Assembly: GCF_009557055.1 (NCBI RefSeq)
Contig: NZ_CP045649.1
Span: 1,649,501 to 1,713,500 of the forward strand
DNA length: 64,000 bases
Direction of reading: 5' to 3'
Source: Nocardioides sp. dk884
GTDB lineage: Bacteria; Actinomycetota; Actinomycetes; Propionibacteriales; Nocardioidaceae
A program made the translations under genes and the position numbers. Below the pieces are notes generated by a model, which was not told the origin of the DNA, searched no databases, and saw only the letters and a list, made by a program, of their open reading frames with translations. Below are positions 25,813 through 34,142 of this stretch, piece by piece. Each line of letters begins with the position of its first letter. Position 1 is the stretch's first letter.

Positions 25813-28800
25813 ATGACCGAGCGCGCTGTCGAACGCCGCCTGCACCTCCACCTCCCGGCCGACGATCGCTGGCCGGACCGGTTCGCCGGGGTGATGTTCC
25901 TCTTCGCCGCGCTGACAGTGGCGGCGGCGCTGGTCCCGCCCTGGCGCGGCTACTTCGCGCGCCCCGACGACGTGGTCTCGCTGCTCGCCATCCCGGTCGT
26001 CCCGAGCCTGGTCTACGCGGCCCTGCTGTTCGTCACCGCTGTCGCGCTGCGGCGCCGGCTGCGGGCGGCCTGGTGGGTCACAGTGGTCTGGTGGCTCGGC
26101 CTGCCCGAGATCGGCCGGATCGACGCGCTGGTGGACGGCGAGGACGTGGCGCTGGCCGCGATCGGGCTGGTGCTCGTCGCGGCCGCGCTCGTGGTCGCGG
26201 TGCGGGTGCGCCACCAGTTCGTCGCCCGGCGGGTTCCGGGCAGTCTCCCGGCCGCCCTCGCGGTGTTCCTCGGCGGCGGGCTGGTGATGGTGCTCGGCGG
26301 TGCCGCGCTCGTGGGAGCCTTCGGCAGCTCCCCGTCGTACGCCGAGTCGGTGGGCTACGTCCTGGACCGGATGCTCCTGGACCTCGGGCGGATCGGGTTC
26401 GGCTCCGACGCCGCGTCGCCGTGGTGGGTGCGGCTGCTCATCGCGGCGGTCGGTGCCGTGGTGGTCCTCGGCGCCGCCCGCTTCCTGTTCCGCCCGCCCC
26501 GCGACACCCGCACGCTCGAGGTCGCCGACGAGGCACGCGTGCGCGGGCTGCTGCGCGACTTCGGCGAGCACGACTCGTTGGGCTACTTCGCGACCAGGCG
26601 CGACAAGTCGGTGGTCTGGGACACCGGGTCGGCGCAGACGGGGCGTGCGGGCGTGTCCTATCGCGCGGTCGGCTCGGTCAGCCTCGCCAGCGGCAACCCC
26701 GTCGGGGACCCGGCGTACTGGCCGCAGGCGATCGCGCGGTGGCGCGAGGAGGCCCGCGCGAACGGCTGGTCCCTGGCGGTGATGGGCGCCGGTCACGAGG
26801 GCGCGCTCGTGTACGCCGACGCCGGGTTGAGCCTGCTCGACATCGGCGACGAGGCGATCGTCGACATGAGCATGTTCTCCCTCAACGCGCCCGGCATGAA
26901 GGGGGTGCGCCAGCCGGTCACCCGGCTGCGGCGGCGCGGCTACACCACCCGGGTGCGGCGCCACGCGAGCCTCACCGACGCCGACTTCGCGGCACTCGGC
27001 GACGCGGCGGCGTCGTGGCGCGGGGACGGCGGCGACGAGCGGGGCTTCTCGATGGCGCTCGGGCGGCTCGCCGACCCCCTCGACGGCGACTGCGTGCTGG
27101 TCGAGGCGCACGCCCCCGACGGGCGGTTGCACGGCTTCCTCAGCTTCGTGCCGTGGGGGCGCGCCGGGCTCTCCCTGGACCTGATGCGCCGCGACCCCAC
27201 GGCCGACAACGGGCTCGTCGAGCTCATGGTCGCGAGCCTCGCCGACGAGGCGGCGACGTTCGGCATCGGCCCGGTCTCGCTGAACTTCGCGATGTTCCGC
27301 GAGGCCTTCGAGCGCGGCGCCGAGCTCGGCGCCGCGCCGGTCGCGCGGCTGTGGCGCCAAGGGCTGCTGCTGGCCAGCCGGACCTGGCAGCTGGAGTCGC
27401 TCTACCGCTCCAACGCCAAGTACCTCCCCGAGTGGCAGCCGCGCTACCTGGGCTATGAGTACGCCTCCGACCTGCCGCGGGTCGGCACGGCCGCCGGCAG
27501 CGCCGAGGGCTTCCTCACCGCGCCGTCCATCGCCCGGCTGCGGCGCCGCGGCAGCGCCCAGGACGGCGCCGGCGTCGGGGGACTGGAGACCGGCACCCCC
27601 GACCACGCCGCCGCCGTCCGGGCGCTCATCCCCCCGGCCCCCGACGTGGTCGCCGAGGCCGTCTCGCCCGAGCACCTGCCCGAGCAGATGCGGGTACGCC
27701 GCGCCAAGCTCGACCGGCTGCGCGCCCAGGGGATCGACCCCTACCCGGTCACGGCCCCGCGCACCCACACTCTCGCGCAGGTCCGCGCCATGGTGGGCGC
27801 GGAGCCGGTCGTGGACCTGGAGAGCGGGGTCGTGGTGTCGGTCGCCGGGCGCGTGCTGCTCAAGCGCGACATGGGGCACCTCGGCTTCGCCACGCTGCGC
27901 GACGGCAGCGGGGACCTGCAGGTGATGGTGGACGCCGAGCACCTCCCGGCCGAGGCGCTGTCGTTCTGGGAGCACGAGATCGACCTCGGCGACCAGGTGA
28001 GCGTCACCGGCGAGGTGGTCACCACCCATCGCGGGGAGCTGTCGGTGCGCGCCACGGCGGTGGTGCTCACCAGCAAGGCGCTGCGGCCGCTGCCGGACAA
28101 GCACAAGGGCCTCATCGACCCCGACGCCCGGGTGCGGATGCGCTACGTCGACCTGATCGTGCGGCCCGAGGCGCGCACGATCGCCTACCAGCGCGCCGCG
28201 GTCGTGCGCAGCGTCCGGGACTCCCTGCAGGCCCGCGGGTTCACCGAGGTCGAGACCCCGATCCTGCAGACCGTCCACGGCGGCGCCAACGCGCGGCCCT
28301 TCGAGACCCACATCAACGCCTACGACCTGGACCTCTACCTGCGCATCGCCACCGAGCTGCACCTCAAGCGGCTGCTCGTCGGCGGCATGGAGAAGGTCTT
28401 CGAGGTGGGCCGGCAGTTCCGCAACGAGGGCGCGGACTTCAAGCACAACCCGGAGTTCACCTCGCTGGAGGTCTATGAGACCTACGGCGACTACGACACG
28501 ATGCGGGTGCTCACCCAGGAGCTGATCCAGGAGGCGGCGACCGCGGTCTACGGCTCGCCGGTGGCGCGCCGCGCCGACGCCGACGGCCGGGTCGTCGAGC
28601 ACGACCTGTCCGGGCAGTGGCCGGTCAAGACGATCTGCCAGGCGGTCTCCGAGGCGCTCGGGGAGGAGGTCACCGCCGACACCCCGCTGCGCACCCTGCG
28701 CGGCCATGCCGACCGGATCGGCCTCGAGCTCGACACCGACCGGTCGTGGGGCTTCGTGCTCGAGGAGCTGTACGGCGAGCTGTGCGAGGGCCAGACCACG

Positions 28801-29160
28801 ACGCCGGTGTTCTACACCGACTTCCCCAAGGAGAACGCCCCGCTGACCCGCCCGCACCGCCACGACCCGCGGCTCACCGAGAAGTGGGACCTGGTGATCT
28901 TCGGTGCCGAGCAGGGCACGGCGTACTCCGAGCTGATCGACCCCGTCGACCAGCGCGAGCGGCTGGTCGCGCAGTCGCTGCTCGCCGCGGCGGGCGACCC
29001 CGAGGCGATGCAGGTCGACGAGGACTTCCTCCAGGCCCTCGAACACGGCATGCCGCCGACCGGCGGGATGGGCCTGGGCATCGACCGGCTGGTCATGAAC
29101 CTCACCGGCCTCAGCATCCGCGACACCATCCTCTTCCCGCTGGTGAAGCCGCACCCCTGA
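25813..29160 (+). CDS. lysX: Bifunctional lysylphosphatidylglycerol synthase / lysine-tRNA ligase
   Basis: A 1115-residue fusion that charges tRNA-Lys and transfers lysine to phosphatidylglycerol, lowering surface charge. Residues about 25-235 are six or so TM segments. Residues about 240-560 are an MprF-like DUF2156 transferase domain (GYFATRRDKSVVWDTG, VMGAGHEGALVYADAG, SMFSLNAPGMKGVRQPV). Residues about 615-1115 are a class II LysRS: an OB-fold anticodon domain, motif 2 FRNEGADFKHNPEFT and motif 3 GLGIDRLVMNL. The order matches mycobacterial LysX. A GGGGAGG site precedes ATG 25813. A hairpin follows the stop. Confidence 0.94.
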   Translation: MTERAVERRLHLHLPADDRWPDRFAGVMFLFAALTVAAALVPPWRGYFARPDDVVSLLAIPVVPSLVYAALLFVTAVALRRRLRAAWWVTVVWWLGLPEIGRIDALVDGEDVALAAIGLVLVAAALVVAVRVRHQFVARRVPGSLPAALAVFLGGGLVMVLGGAALVGAFGSSPSYAESVGYVLDRMLLDLGRIGFGSDAASPWWVRLLIAAVGAVVVLGAARFLFRPPRDTRTLEVADEARVRGLLRDFGEHDSLGYFATRRDKSVVWDTGSAQTGRAGVSYRAVGSVSLASGNPVGDPAYWPQAIARWREEARANGWSLAVMGAGHEGALVYADAGLSLLDIGDEAIVDMSMFSLNAPGMKGVRQPVTRLRRRGYTTRVRRHASLTDADFAALGDAAASWRGDGGDERGFSMALGRLADPLDGDCVLVEAHAPDGRLHGFLSFVPWGRAGLSLDLMRRDPTADNGLVELMVASLADEAATFGIGPVSLNFAMFREAFERGAELGAAPVARLWRQGLLLASRTWQLESLYRSNAKYLPEWQPRYLGYEYASDLPRVGTAAGSAEGFLTAPSIARLRRRGSAQDGAGVGGLETGTPDHAAAVRALIPPAPDVVAEAVSPEHLPEQMRVRRAKLDRLRAQGIDPYPVTAPRTHTLAQVRAMVGAEPVVDLESGVVVSVAGRVLLKRDMGHLGFATLRDGSGDLQVMVDAEHLPAEALSFWEHEIDLGDQVSVTGEVVTTHRGELSVRATAVVLTSKALRPLPDKHKGLIDPDARVRMRYVDLIVRPEARTIAYQRAAVVRSVRDSLQARGFTEVETPILQTVHGGANARPFETHINAYDLDLYLRIATELHLKRLLVGGMEKVFEVGRQFRNEGADFKHNPEFTSLEVYETYGDYDTMRVLTQELIQEAATAVYGSPVARRADADGRVVEHDLSGQWPVKTICQAVSEALGEEVTADTPLRTLRGHADRIGLELDTDRSWGFVLEELYGELCEGQTTTPVFYTDFPKENAPLTRPHRHDPRLTEKWDLVIFGAEQGTAYSELIDPVDQRERLVAQSLLAAAGDPEAMQVDEDFLQALEHGMPPTGGMGLGIDRLVMNLTGLSIRDTILFPLVKPHP

Positions 29161-29163
29161 GCT

Positions 29164-29182
29164 CCGGTCCTGCCCGGACCGG
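29164..29182 (+). terminator. Hairpin after lysX
   Basis: A perfect 7-base inverted repeat, CCGGTCC and GGACCGG, around five bases, beginning four bases after the lysX stop. Confidence 0.6.
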
Positions 29183-29268
29183 CGTCCGGCACGGCTGAGC
29201 GCGAGCCGAGACGCCCTCGTTGCCCGGATCGTGACCCGCTGCGCGCCGGTGGGGGTCAGACTCCGACC

Positions 29269-29703
29269 ATGGCAGACACCCGCACCAACCGCTCGCGTCC
29301 GCTGCTCGCGCCCGCGCTCGGTCTGCTCGTGGCCGTGGGTGGCCTCACCGGCTGCGGCGACGCCGCGTCGGAGGTCGTCTCCGCCGGCGACGTCGAGGTC
29401 CTGGTCGCCGAGCCGCTGGGCGGGGTCATGGACGCTCTGCTCACCGGCAGGCTGGTCGTGGTGGACGGGTGTCTCGGCGTCGAGGGCGAGGAGGCCGGGG
29501 ACCGGATGGTCGTCATCTGGCCGCACGGCACCGAGGTCATCGACGCCGCCGGGCCCGCCATCGACGTCCCGGGCGAGGGCGAGATCGGGATCGGTGACGC
29601 CGTCCACGTGGGCGGCGGCGCGGTCGACGACGGCAGCGGCGCCGGCATCGAGGTACCGCAGCCGTGCCGGGACAGTCCGCTGTGGCTGGCGAGCGGCTCG
29701 TGA
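29269..29703 (+). CDS. Small exported lipoprotein, function unknown
   Basis: A 144-residue protein with a lipoprotein signal (hydrophobic stretch then LTGC lipobox). The mature part is acidic and Gly-rich with two Cys residues (DGCLGVEG and QPCRDSP) that could form a disulfide. A VVIWPHGTEVI strand suggests a small beta domain. No known family recognised. The stop codon overlaps a possible small reading frame (GTGA). Confidence 0.72.
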   Translation: MADTRTNRSRPLLAPALGLLVAVGGLTGCGDAASEVVSAGDVEVLVAEPLGGVMDALLTGRLVVVDGCLGVEGEEAGDRMVVIWPHGTEVIDAAGPAIDVPGEGEIGIGDAVHVGGGAVDDGSGAGIEVPQPCRDSPLWLASGS

Positions 29704-29783
29704 GCGGAAAGGCCCGGAGGCTCCTCGACCGGTTGCGGGAGGAGCTCCCGGAGCGGTTCACGGTGACGTACCGCCCCTGGTAG
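29700..29783 (+). CDS. Possible 27-residue coupled small protein or gene fragment
   Basis: GTG 29700 sits in the stop of the lipoprotein gene as GTGA, the coupling used by many genes here. The product is a basic amphipathic helix (RRLLDRLREELPER) followed by FTVTYRPW and a TAG stop. It may be a genuine small protein or the head of a truncated gene. Only composition and the overlap support it. Confidence 0.3.
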   Translation: MSGKARRLLDRLREELPERFTVTYRPW

Positions 29784-29814
29784 GTCCGGCTCGGTCAGTG
29801 GGCCTCCGGCCCGG

Positions 29815-30000
29815 TTACGACGTACGCGTGAGGAACGAGAACGACCCGTCCGGCTCCGGCCTCGCCAGCTCGATCTGCGCCACGTCGCGGATCCCGTTCC
29901 CACGCGGCCTCGATGTCGCGGGCGTCATAGCTCTCAGCCTGGCCGCCGTCGTCGCCGGTTGCGGCTCGTCGCGCAGCGAGGAGGACCCGGGCGGAGACAA
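29815..30000 (-). pseudogene. Frameshifted remnant of a YetF/DUF421-like C-terminal domain
   Basis: Below the SDR gene on the minus strand, one frame reads SYDARDIEAAWE and another, one base off, continues as NGIRDVAQIELARPEPDGSFSFL to a TAA stop at 29815. Inserting a single base near 29900 joins them into a continuous peptide that looks like the end of a DUF421 (YetF) membrane protein: a helical pair followed by the GIxDxxxVxxAxLExDGxxS strand-turn. A further frame change is needed upstream to extend it. No intact membrane portion remains. Assignment rests on remembered family patterns. Confidence 0.45.
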
Positions 30001-30042
30001 CCGAGGTGTCAGCCAGGAGGCCCGCGACGTCGCAGCCGGCGC

Positions 30043-30957
30043 TCACGAGTCTGCGCCCTGCAGCAGCGCCTGAGGCACCGGAGGCGCGGGGTTGAACACC
30101 AGGTGGTCGGGCAGCAGCGAGGCGGCGTCGATGTCGGAGGGCTGCCAGCCCTCGAGGAGCGCCGTGCCGTCGAGGGTGCGGACCGGGCGGTCGAACTCCG
30201 TGATCAGCCCCAGCGAGTAGGCGACCCGTCCGGTGAGCTCGCGGGGGTCCGCGGTGCACAGCAGCAGGTTGGCCTCCGCCATCGTCTCCTCGGGCTCCGA
30301 GGGCCATCCGGGCACCGCCCGGGCGGCGTTCTCGGTGGCCACACCCCGGTTGGGGGCCAGCGTGTTGACGGCGATCCGGTCGTCGTACAGCTCCATCGCC
30401 GCTCCGGTGCTGAGCCGGTCGATCGCGGCCTTGGTGGCGCCGTAGAGCACCGAGCCGAGCAGCGGGTGGGAGTCGTACGGCGGCCCGACGCGGGGGCCGG
30501 CGAGGCGGGAGGACAGGTTGACGATCCAGCCGGCGCCCCGCGCACGCATGCTGGGCACGACCGCCTTCATCAGGTCCCAGGTGTTCCAGACGTTGGTCTC
30601 CACCGAGTCGTGGAACATGGTCCGGTCGATGTCGAGGAACGAGGCGCCGTGGTGGCGGGCGGCGGCGGCGTTGTTGACCAGGATGTCGACGCGCTCGCCG
30701 AAGGCGTCCTCGATCTCGGCGATGAGCGCGGCCCGGTCCAGCTCGGGACGACCGAGGTCGGCGACGAAGTGGCGGGCGGTGCCGCCCTCGGCCGTGATGA
30801 TCTGGACGGTCTCCTCCAGGGACCCGGCCAGGGCCCCGTCCCCCGGGTGCAGCGTGCGGGAGACCGCGGCGACGGCGATGCCGTCGGAGGCGAGACGGCG
30901 GGCCATGGCACGGCCGATGCCGCGGCTGGCACCGGTGACGATGGCGAGGTGGGTCAT
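30043..30957 (-). CDS. SDR family oxidoreductase
   Basis: A 304-residue short-chain dehydrogenase. TGASRGIG is the cofactor motif, NNAAAA replaces the usual NNAG, NLSSR supplies the catalytic Ser and YGATK is the YxxxK. VSRTLHP after the second strand suggests NADP preference. A C-terminal extension of about 40 residues (WQPSDIDAASLLPDHLVF) is longer than usual. It is 52 bases downstream of the nitroreductase gene on the same strand, so the two probably form an operon of redox enzymes. Substrate unknown. Confidence 0.87.
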   Translation of the reverse strand: MTHLAIVTGASRGIGRAMARRLASDGIAVAAVSRTLHPGDGALAGSLEETVQIITAEGGTARHFVADLGRPELDRAALIAEIEDAFGERVDILVNNAAAARHHGASFLDIDRTMFHDSVETNVWNTWDLMKAVVPSMRARGAGWIVNLSSRLAGPRVGPPYDSHPLLGSVLYGATKAAIDRLSTGAAMELYDDRIAVNTLAPNRGVATENAARAVPGWPSEPEETMAEANLLLCTADPRELTGRVAYSLGLITEFDRPVRTLDGTALLEGWQPSDIDAASLLPDHLVFNPAPPVPQALLQGADS

Positions 30958-31009
30958 GCGGGAGCCCCGATCGGGGTCAGGTTGGTCAGCAGGTCGCCGA
31001 GCTCGGTGA

Positions 31010-31702
31010 TCACTCCCACGAGGCGAATCCCCGGGCGTCCACCACGTCGGCCAGGTCGGCGCGGGTGGTGCGGAAGTCGTTCACCACGTCGCTCTCGTCG
31101 GCGTACCCGAAGCTCACGGCGCAGACCACCTGCCGTTCGGCCGGCAGGTCGAAGAACTCGTGCACCAGCGGCGAGTACGACGCGATCGCCGCCTGGGCGA
31201 TCGTGGCGATGCCGGCGTCGGTGGCCGCCAGCAGGAAGTGCGAGAGCCAGACCCCGGCGTCGACGAGCGCGTAGGGGCCCAGGTCGCGGTCGACACTGAG
31301 GACCGCCACGTGCGGGGCGTCGAAGAACGTGAAGTTGCGCCAGGCCTGCGCGAACCGTGCCGCCTTGTCGTCCCGGGCGATGCCCACGCTGTCGTAGAGC
31401 GCCAGCCCGGACTCGCGGCGCCGCTCGGCGTGGACGCCCGTGTAGGGCCCCGGCGGCGCGACGTCGTACGACGCGGTGCTCTCCGGGATCCGCTCGGCGA
31501 GGAAGGCGCGCAGCGCGTCGGTCTGCTCACCGGCGGTCACGTGCACCTGCCACGGCTGCACGTTGCACCACGACGGCGCCATTTGCGCGGTGTGGAGCAG
31601 GTCGCGGACGAGCGAGGGCTCCACGAGGCGATCGGTGAAGGCGCGGCAGCTGTGCCGGGCGGCGGCCACCTCGGCGACCGAACGGGTGGACAAGGACGTC
31701 AC
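31010..31702 (-). CDS. Nitroreductase family protein
   Basis: A 230-residue FMN-dependent reductase. Near the N-terminus RHSCRAFTDRLVE carries the Arg-Ser-x-Arg FMN phosphate motif, followed by AQMAPSWCNVQPWQV, the second FMN-binding block. The late GIATIAQAAIASYSPLV and VCAVSFGYAD segments complete the fold. GTG 31702 is preferred because GGAG sits at good spacing; an in-frame GTG at 31735 would add a basic tail. It leads the two-gene operon with the SDR. The 263-base upstream gap to the phage-like island shows no clear promoter that I can defend. Confidence 0.88.
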   Translation of the reverse strand: MTSLSTRSVAEVAAARHSCRAFTDRLVEPSLVRDLLHTAQMAPSWCNVQPWQVHVTAGEQTDALRAFLAERIPESTASYDVAPPGPYTGVHAERRRESGLALYDSVGIARDDKAARFAQAWRNFTFFDAPHVAVLSVDRDLGPYALVDAGVWLSHFLLAATDAGIATIAQAAIASYSPLVHEFFDLPAERQVVCAVSFGYADESDVVNDFRTTRADLADVVDARGFASWE

Positions 31703-31965
31703 GGGCAGGCTCCAGGGTCGGGTGCGGGGCACCACCGTGGCGCGGGGACGGTCCGACGACGTCGGTGTTCCCGGTCAGTGGGCCGCCGGCCTCGGCCCGG
31801 GGTCGGCCTCAGGTGGGCTCGTGGGGGATCGCCGCGGCGACTGGTCGGCGAGAAGGACGGCGACGTACTCATCGGTGGGGAGCCCGGGTGCGGTCGACGT
31901 TCCCCGGTCAGATGGCGAGGACGGAGGCCGTGATCGTGGACGTCCGATTTCACGACGTAGCAGCG

Positions 31966-32277
31966 ATGGGTGATCCTTCGCACGTGAAAGCAAGCGTCCT
32001 TATAGCAACGCTCTGCCTGGTCCTGGGACTCGGGGTAGGAGCGACTGCGCTCGTGTCCGCGCAGCCGAGCTCTGGGCCGTCCCAGCGTCAGCCGGCCACG
32101 ACGGTGAAGGTGTGCGTCGGCAAGAGGGACGTCGTGGTCGCTGCGAAGTCGACCGGGCGATGCCCGCGCCGTTCCACGCTCACCACCGTCAATCGGACCG
32201 GCCCGCGAGGGCCACGGGGTTTCACGGGTCCCTCTGGCGCCGCGCTTCCCGACCTCATCGACGGAGGCACCCCGTGA
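31966..32277 (+). CDS. Exported collagen-like protein, first gene of phage-like cassette
   Basis: A 103-residue protein (97 if started at GTG 31984). A Sec-type hydrophobic signal precedes an Ala-x-Ala-like site (ALVSAQ). The mature domain has two Cys residues in VCVGKRD and GRCPRR, then a short collagen-like Gly-X-Y run, GPRGPRGFTGPSG. The C-terminus is DLIDGGTP. The Cys-Cys module before Gly-X-Y repeats is common in actinobacterial exported collagen-like proteins and phage tail proteins. DNA here is clearly less GC-rich than the flanks. It overlaps the next gene by GTGA. Confidence 0.65.
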   Translation: MGDPSHVKASVLIATLCLVLGLGVGATALVSAQPSSGPSQRQPATTVKVCVGKRDVVVAAKSTGRCPRRSTLTTVNRTGPRGPRGFTGPSGAALPDLIDGGTP

Positions 32278-32408
32278 GCGCCGACGAGGAGCCTCGCAGT
32301 CGGCGCGGGTTGTTGGGCTTCCTTCTCGCAGGCGCCGCAGTGAGCGTCGCTGTGACGGCACCACCAGCGGAGGCTGCGGAAGACACCATCGACGGCGGCA
32401 CCCCCTAG
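32274..32408 (+). CDS. 44-residue Tat-signal peptide protein ending in IDGGTP
   Basis: GTG 32274 overlaps the collagen-like gene stop. The product has a twin-arginine motif (SRRGLLGF, residues 9-16), a hydrophobic core and an Ala-x-Ala site at residues 32-35 (AEAA). Cleavage would leave a mature peptide of only 9-10 residues, EDTIDGGTP. The last six residues equal those of the preceding protein, and the DNA there (ATCGACGG-x-GGCACCCC) is almost identical. It is short but has coupled translation and a full signal, so I regard it as likely real. The function is unknown. Confidence 0.6.
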   Translation: MSADEEPRSRRGLLGFLLAGAAVSVAVTAPPAEAAEDTIDGGTP

Positions 32409-32421
32409 AAGGCGAGCGACC

Positions 32422-33807
32422 ATGACCACGATCAAGCTGCGGCGAGGCACGGCCGCTCAGTGGGCGACTGCCAACCCGGTCCTCGCGCTCGGTGAGCCCG
32501 GGTATGTCACCGACACCGGCCTGCTCAAGGTCGGCGACGGTGAGACCCCGTTCGGCACCCTTCCGGGTTTCCTCGACGAGGACGTCCTCCGGGACACGTT
32601 CGCTTCGCTCAACGAGGCCGGCGAGCTTGTCGTCGGCGGCAACGTGGTTGAGGTAGCCGGATCAACGGGGCCCCGGTCCGGTATGACCGTGGCTGCACCC
32701 AAGAGGAGCAGCGGGCTCGTCACGGACACGAGCTCCGGCTTCACGGACTGGTACGGGCAGGGCACTGTCGGTCACACCCTGACGGAGAAGAAGGCTGGCA
32801 AGGGCTCGGTCGTGATGACCGTGAAGCCCAACGACGCCGGACAGTCGATGATGCTGAAGGAGCTGGGCAGCCGCGATCTGTCCCACCAGACCTTCAAGCT
32901 GTGGGTCAAGTGCACCGACTGGACGGCCACCGCTCAGGTCCGGTTCCACACCACCCACAACAACGACTTCTTCTACGTCAGCGTCAAGGACGCCTTCGCC
33001 TCCACCGAATGGGTCAACAACGAGTGGATGGAGCTGAGCGTCCCGCGCAGCGCGTTCGGCATCCAGGGAGCCCCGGCGTGGGACAACATCAAGATGGTGT
33101 CGTTCCTCGGCTGGAGCAGGGTCGACACCACGCCGACGATCTGGTTCAACCACCTCACGGCACACCCTGACGGGGTGGCAGGCAAGGTCAGCATCACGTT
33201 CGACGACGGCTTCGCCAGCAACTACAGCGCGGCGACGATCATGGACGAGTTCGGCTACGTCGGAAACACCTTCATCATCCCCGAGCTGCTGGGCACGAGC
33301 GGCTACCTGACGCAGGCACAGGTCGAGGACCTCCACGACCGCGGCTGGCTGATCGGTGGGCACGGGGCGACCAACCTCGCCGCCCTGTCCGCCGCCGAAG
33401 CGGAGGCGGCTGTCAGCCGCTCCTATGAGTACCTCGCCAGTCACGGCTACCGGGGCTCGGAGCACTTCGCCTATCCGAACGGCGGCAACAACGAGCAGGT
33501 CCGCGGCATCGTCCGCCGCTACTTCTCATCGGGCCGCACCATCAACCCCAACGGCAACGGGCAGGGCTACCTCAACGAGTTCCGGATCAACGCTGTCTCG
33601 GTGTACGACACCCAGGACGATCGCCAGGTGACCGATCTCGTCGATGCGGCGGTCGCGAACCGCGAGTGGCTCATCCTGTGCTTCCACAAGATCAACGACG
33701 ACACCGACCATGTGGCGTGGACCGAGACCCGCTTCCGCACCCTGCTCACCTACCTCAAGAACAGCGGCGTCAGCGTGGCACCGATGTTCACCGAGGCTCT
33801 GGCCTGA
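32422..33807 (+). CDS. Phage tail-spike-like protein with polysaccharide-deacetylase domain
   Basis: A 461-residue protein of modular build. Residues 1-50 (MTTIKLRRGTAAQWATANP, then GEPGYVTDTGLLKVGDGETPF) match the N-terminal domain of phage major tropism determinant/tail fibre proteins. Residues about 70-255 look like a beta-sandwich carbohydrate-binding segment. Residues about 260-461 are a NodB/CE4 deacetylase fold with TFDDG, FAYPNGGNN and ILCFHKI. The metal motif usually H-x-x-x-H reads HGATN, with Asn in place of the second His, so activity may be altered. There is no signal peptide, as for phage tail proteins. Codons are less GC-biased than the neighbours. No capsid, tail or integrase genes accompany it. 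Confidence 0.82.
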   Translation: MTTIKLRRGTAAQWATANPVLALGEPGYVTDTGLLKVGDGETPFGTLPGFLDEDVLRDTFASLNEAGELVVGGNVVEVAGSTGPRSGMTVAAPKRSSGLVTDTSSGFTDWYGQGTVGHTLTEKKAGKGSVVMTVKPNDAGQSMMLKELGSRDLSHQTFKLWVKCTDWTATAQVRFHTTHNNDFFYVSVKDAFASTEWVNNEWMELSVPRSAFGIQGAPAWDNIKMVSFLGWSRVDTTPTIWFNHLTAHPDGVAGKVSITFDDGFASNYSAATIMDEFGYVGNTFIIPELLGTSGYLTQAQVEDLHDRGWLIGGHGATNLAALSAAEAEAAVSRSYEYLASHGYRGSEHFAYPNGGNNEQVRGIVRRYFSSGRTINPNGNGQGYLNEFRINAVSVYDTQDDRQVTDLVDAAVANREWLILCFHKINDDTDHVAWTETRFRTLLTYLKNSGVSVAPMFTEALA

Positions 33808-33850
33808 TCGTTCGGAACGGTCCGGGTCAGGCTCCTGCTCCCGGGGCGGT

Positions 33851-33962
33851 GGCGCGCGACGTTCACGCCGCATGCATCCACGCCGCGAACGACGTCGAGC
33901 GCGCGTTCGGGCACTTCGGTGGCCATGAGCTCGGGCTCACGGTCGAGGACGATCTCTACTGA
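33851..33962 (+). pseudogene. Possible 3' gene remnant downstream of tail-spike-like gene
   Basis: A frame ending in TGA 33960 encodes HAACIHAANDVERAFGHF and then GGHELGLTVEDDLY, which has the balanced composition of a real protein end rather than shadow translation. Only 37 codons follow the nearest GTG and no ribosome-binding site is seen. It may be the leftover of a gene displaced when the island entered. The family is not recognised. Confidence 0.3.
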
Positions 33963-34033
33963 TAGCGCGGGGCCGGAAACCGCGGCGTGGGCCCAGCGTG
34001 CGAATCCTGAGGAGGCGGGTACTGGGGCTCGAA

Positions 34034-34039
34034 TACTAT
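34034..34039 (+). promoter_or_regulatory. rpoD: Candidate -10 hexamer upstream of rpoD
   Basis: TACTAT in the AT-richer 180-base region before the principal sigma gene. No convincing -35 hexamer is spaced before it. A second possible start is TTGACG at 34078-34083, but no good -10 follows at 17 bases. Confidence 0.3.
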
Positions 34040-34142
34040 GAAGTCACCAACCCCGTGGCAGTATGTGGTTGCGGCTCTTGACGTTACCGGGCCTTGCCGC
34101 GCCCATGAGCCATCCGACGTGAGTAGTTGACGAGAGGTGTTC

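Noticed and set aside
25714..29607. A 1297-codon open frame antisense to lysX
   Set aside because: Low-complexity shadow of a GC-rich gene with no domain. lysX on the plus strand has intact motifs throughout.
31703..31965. Several short open frames between nitroreductase and the collagen-like gene
   Set aside because: They are mutually antisense, low in complexity and lack ribosome-binding sites. The region is more likely a control region and island border.
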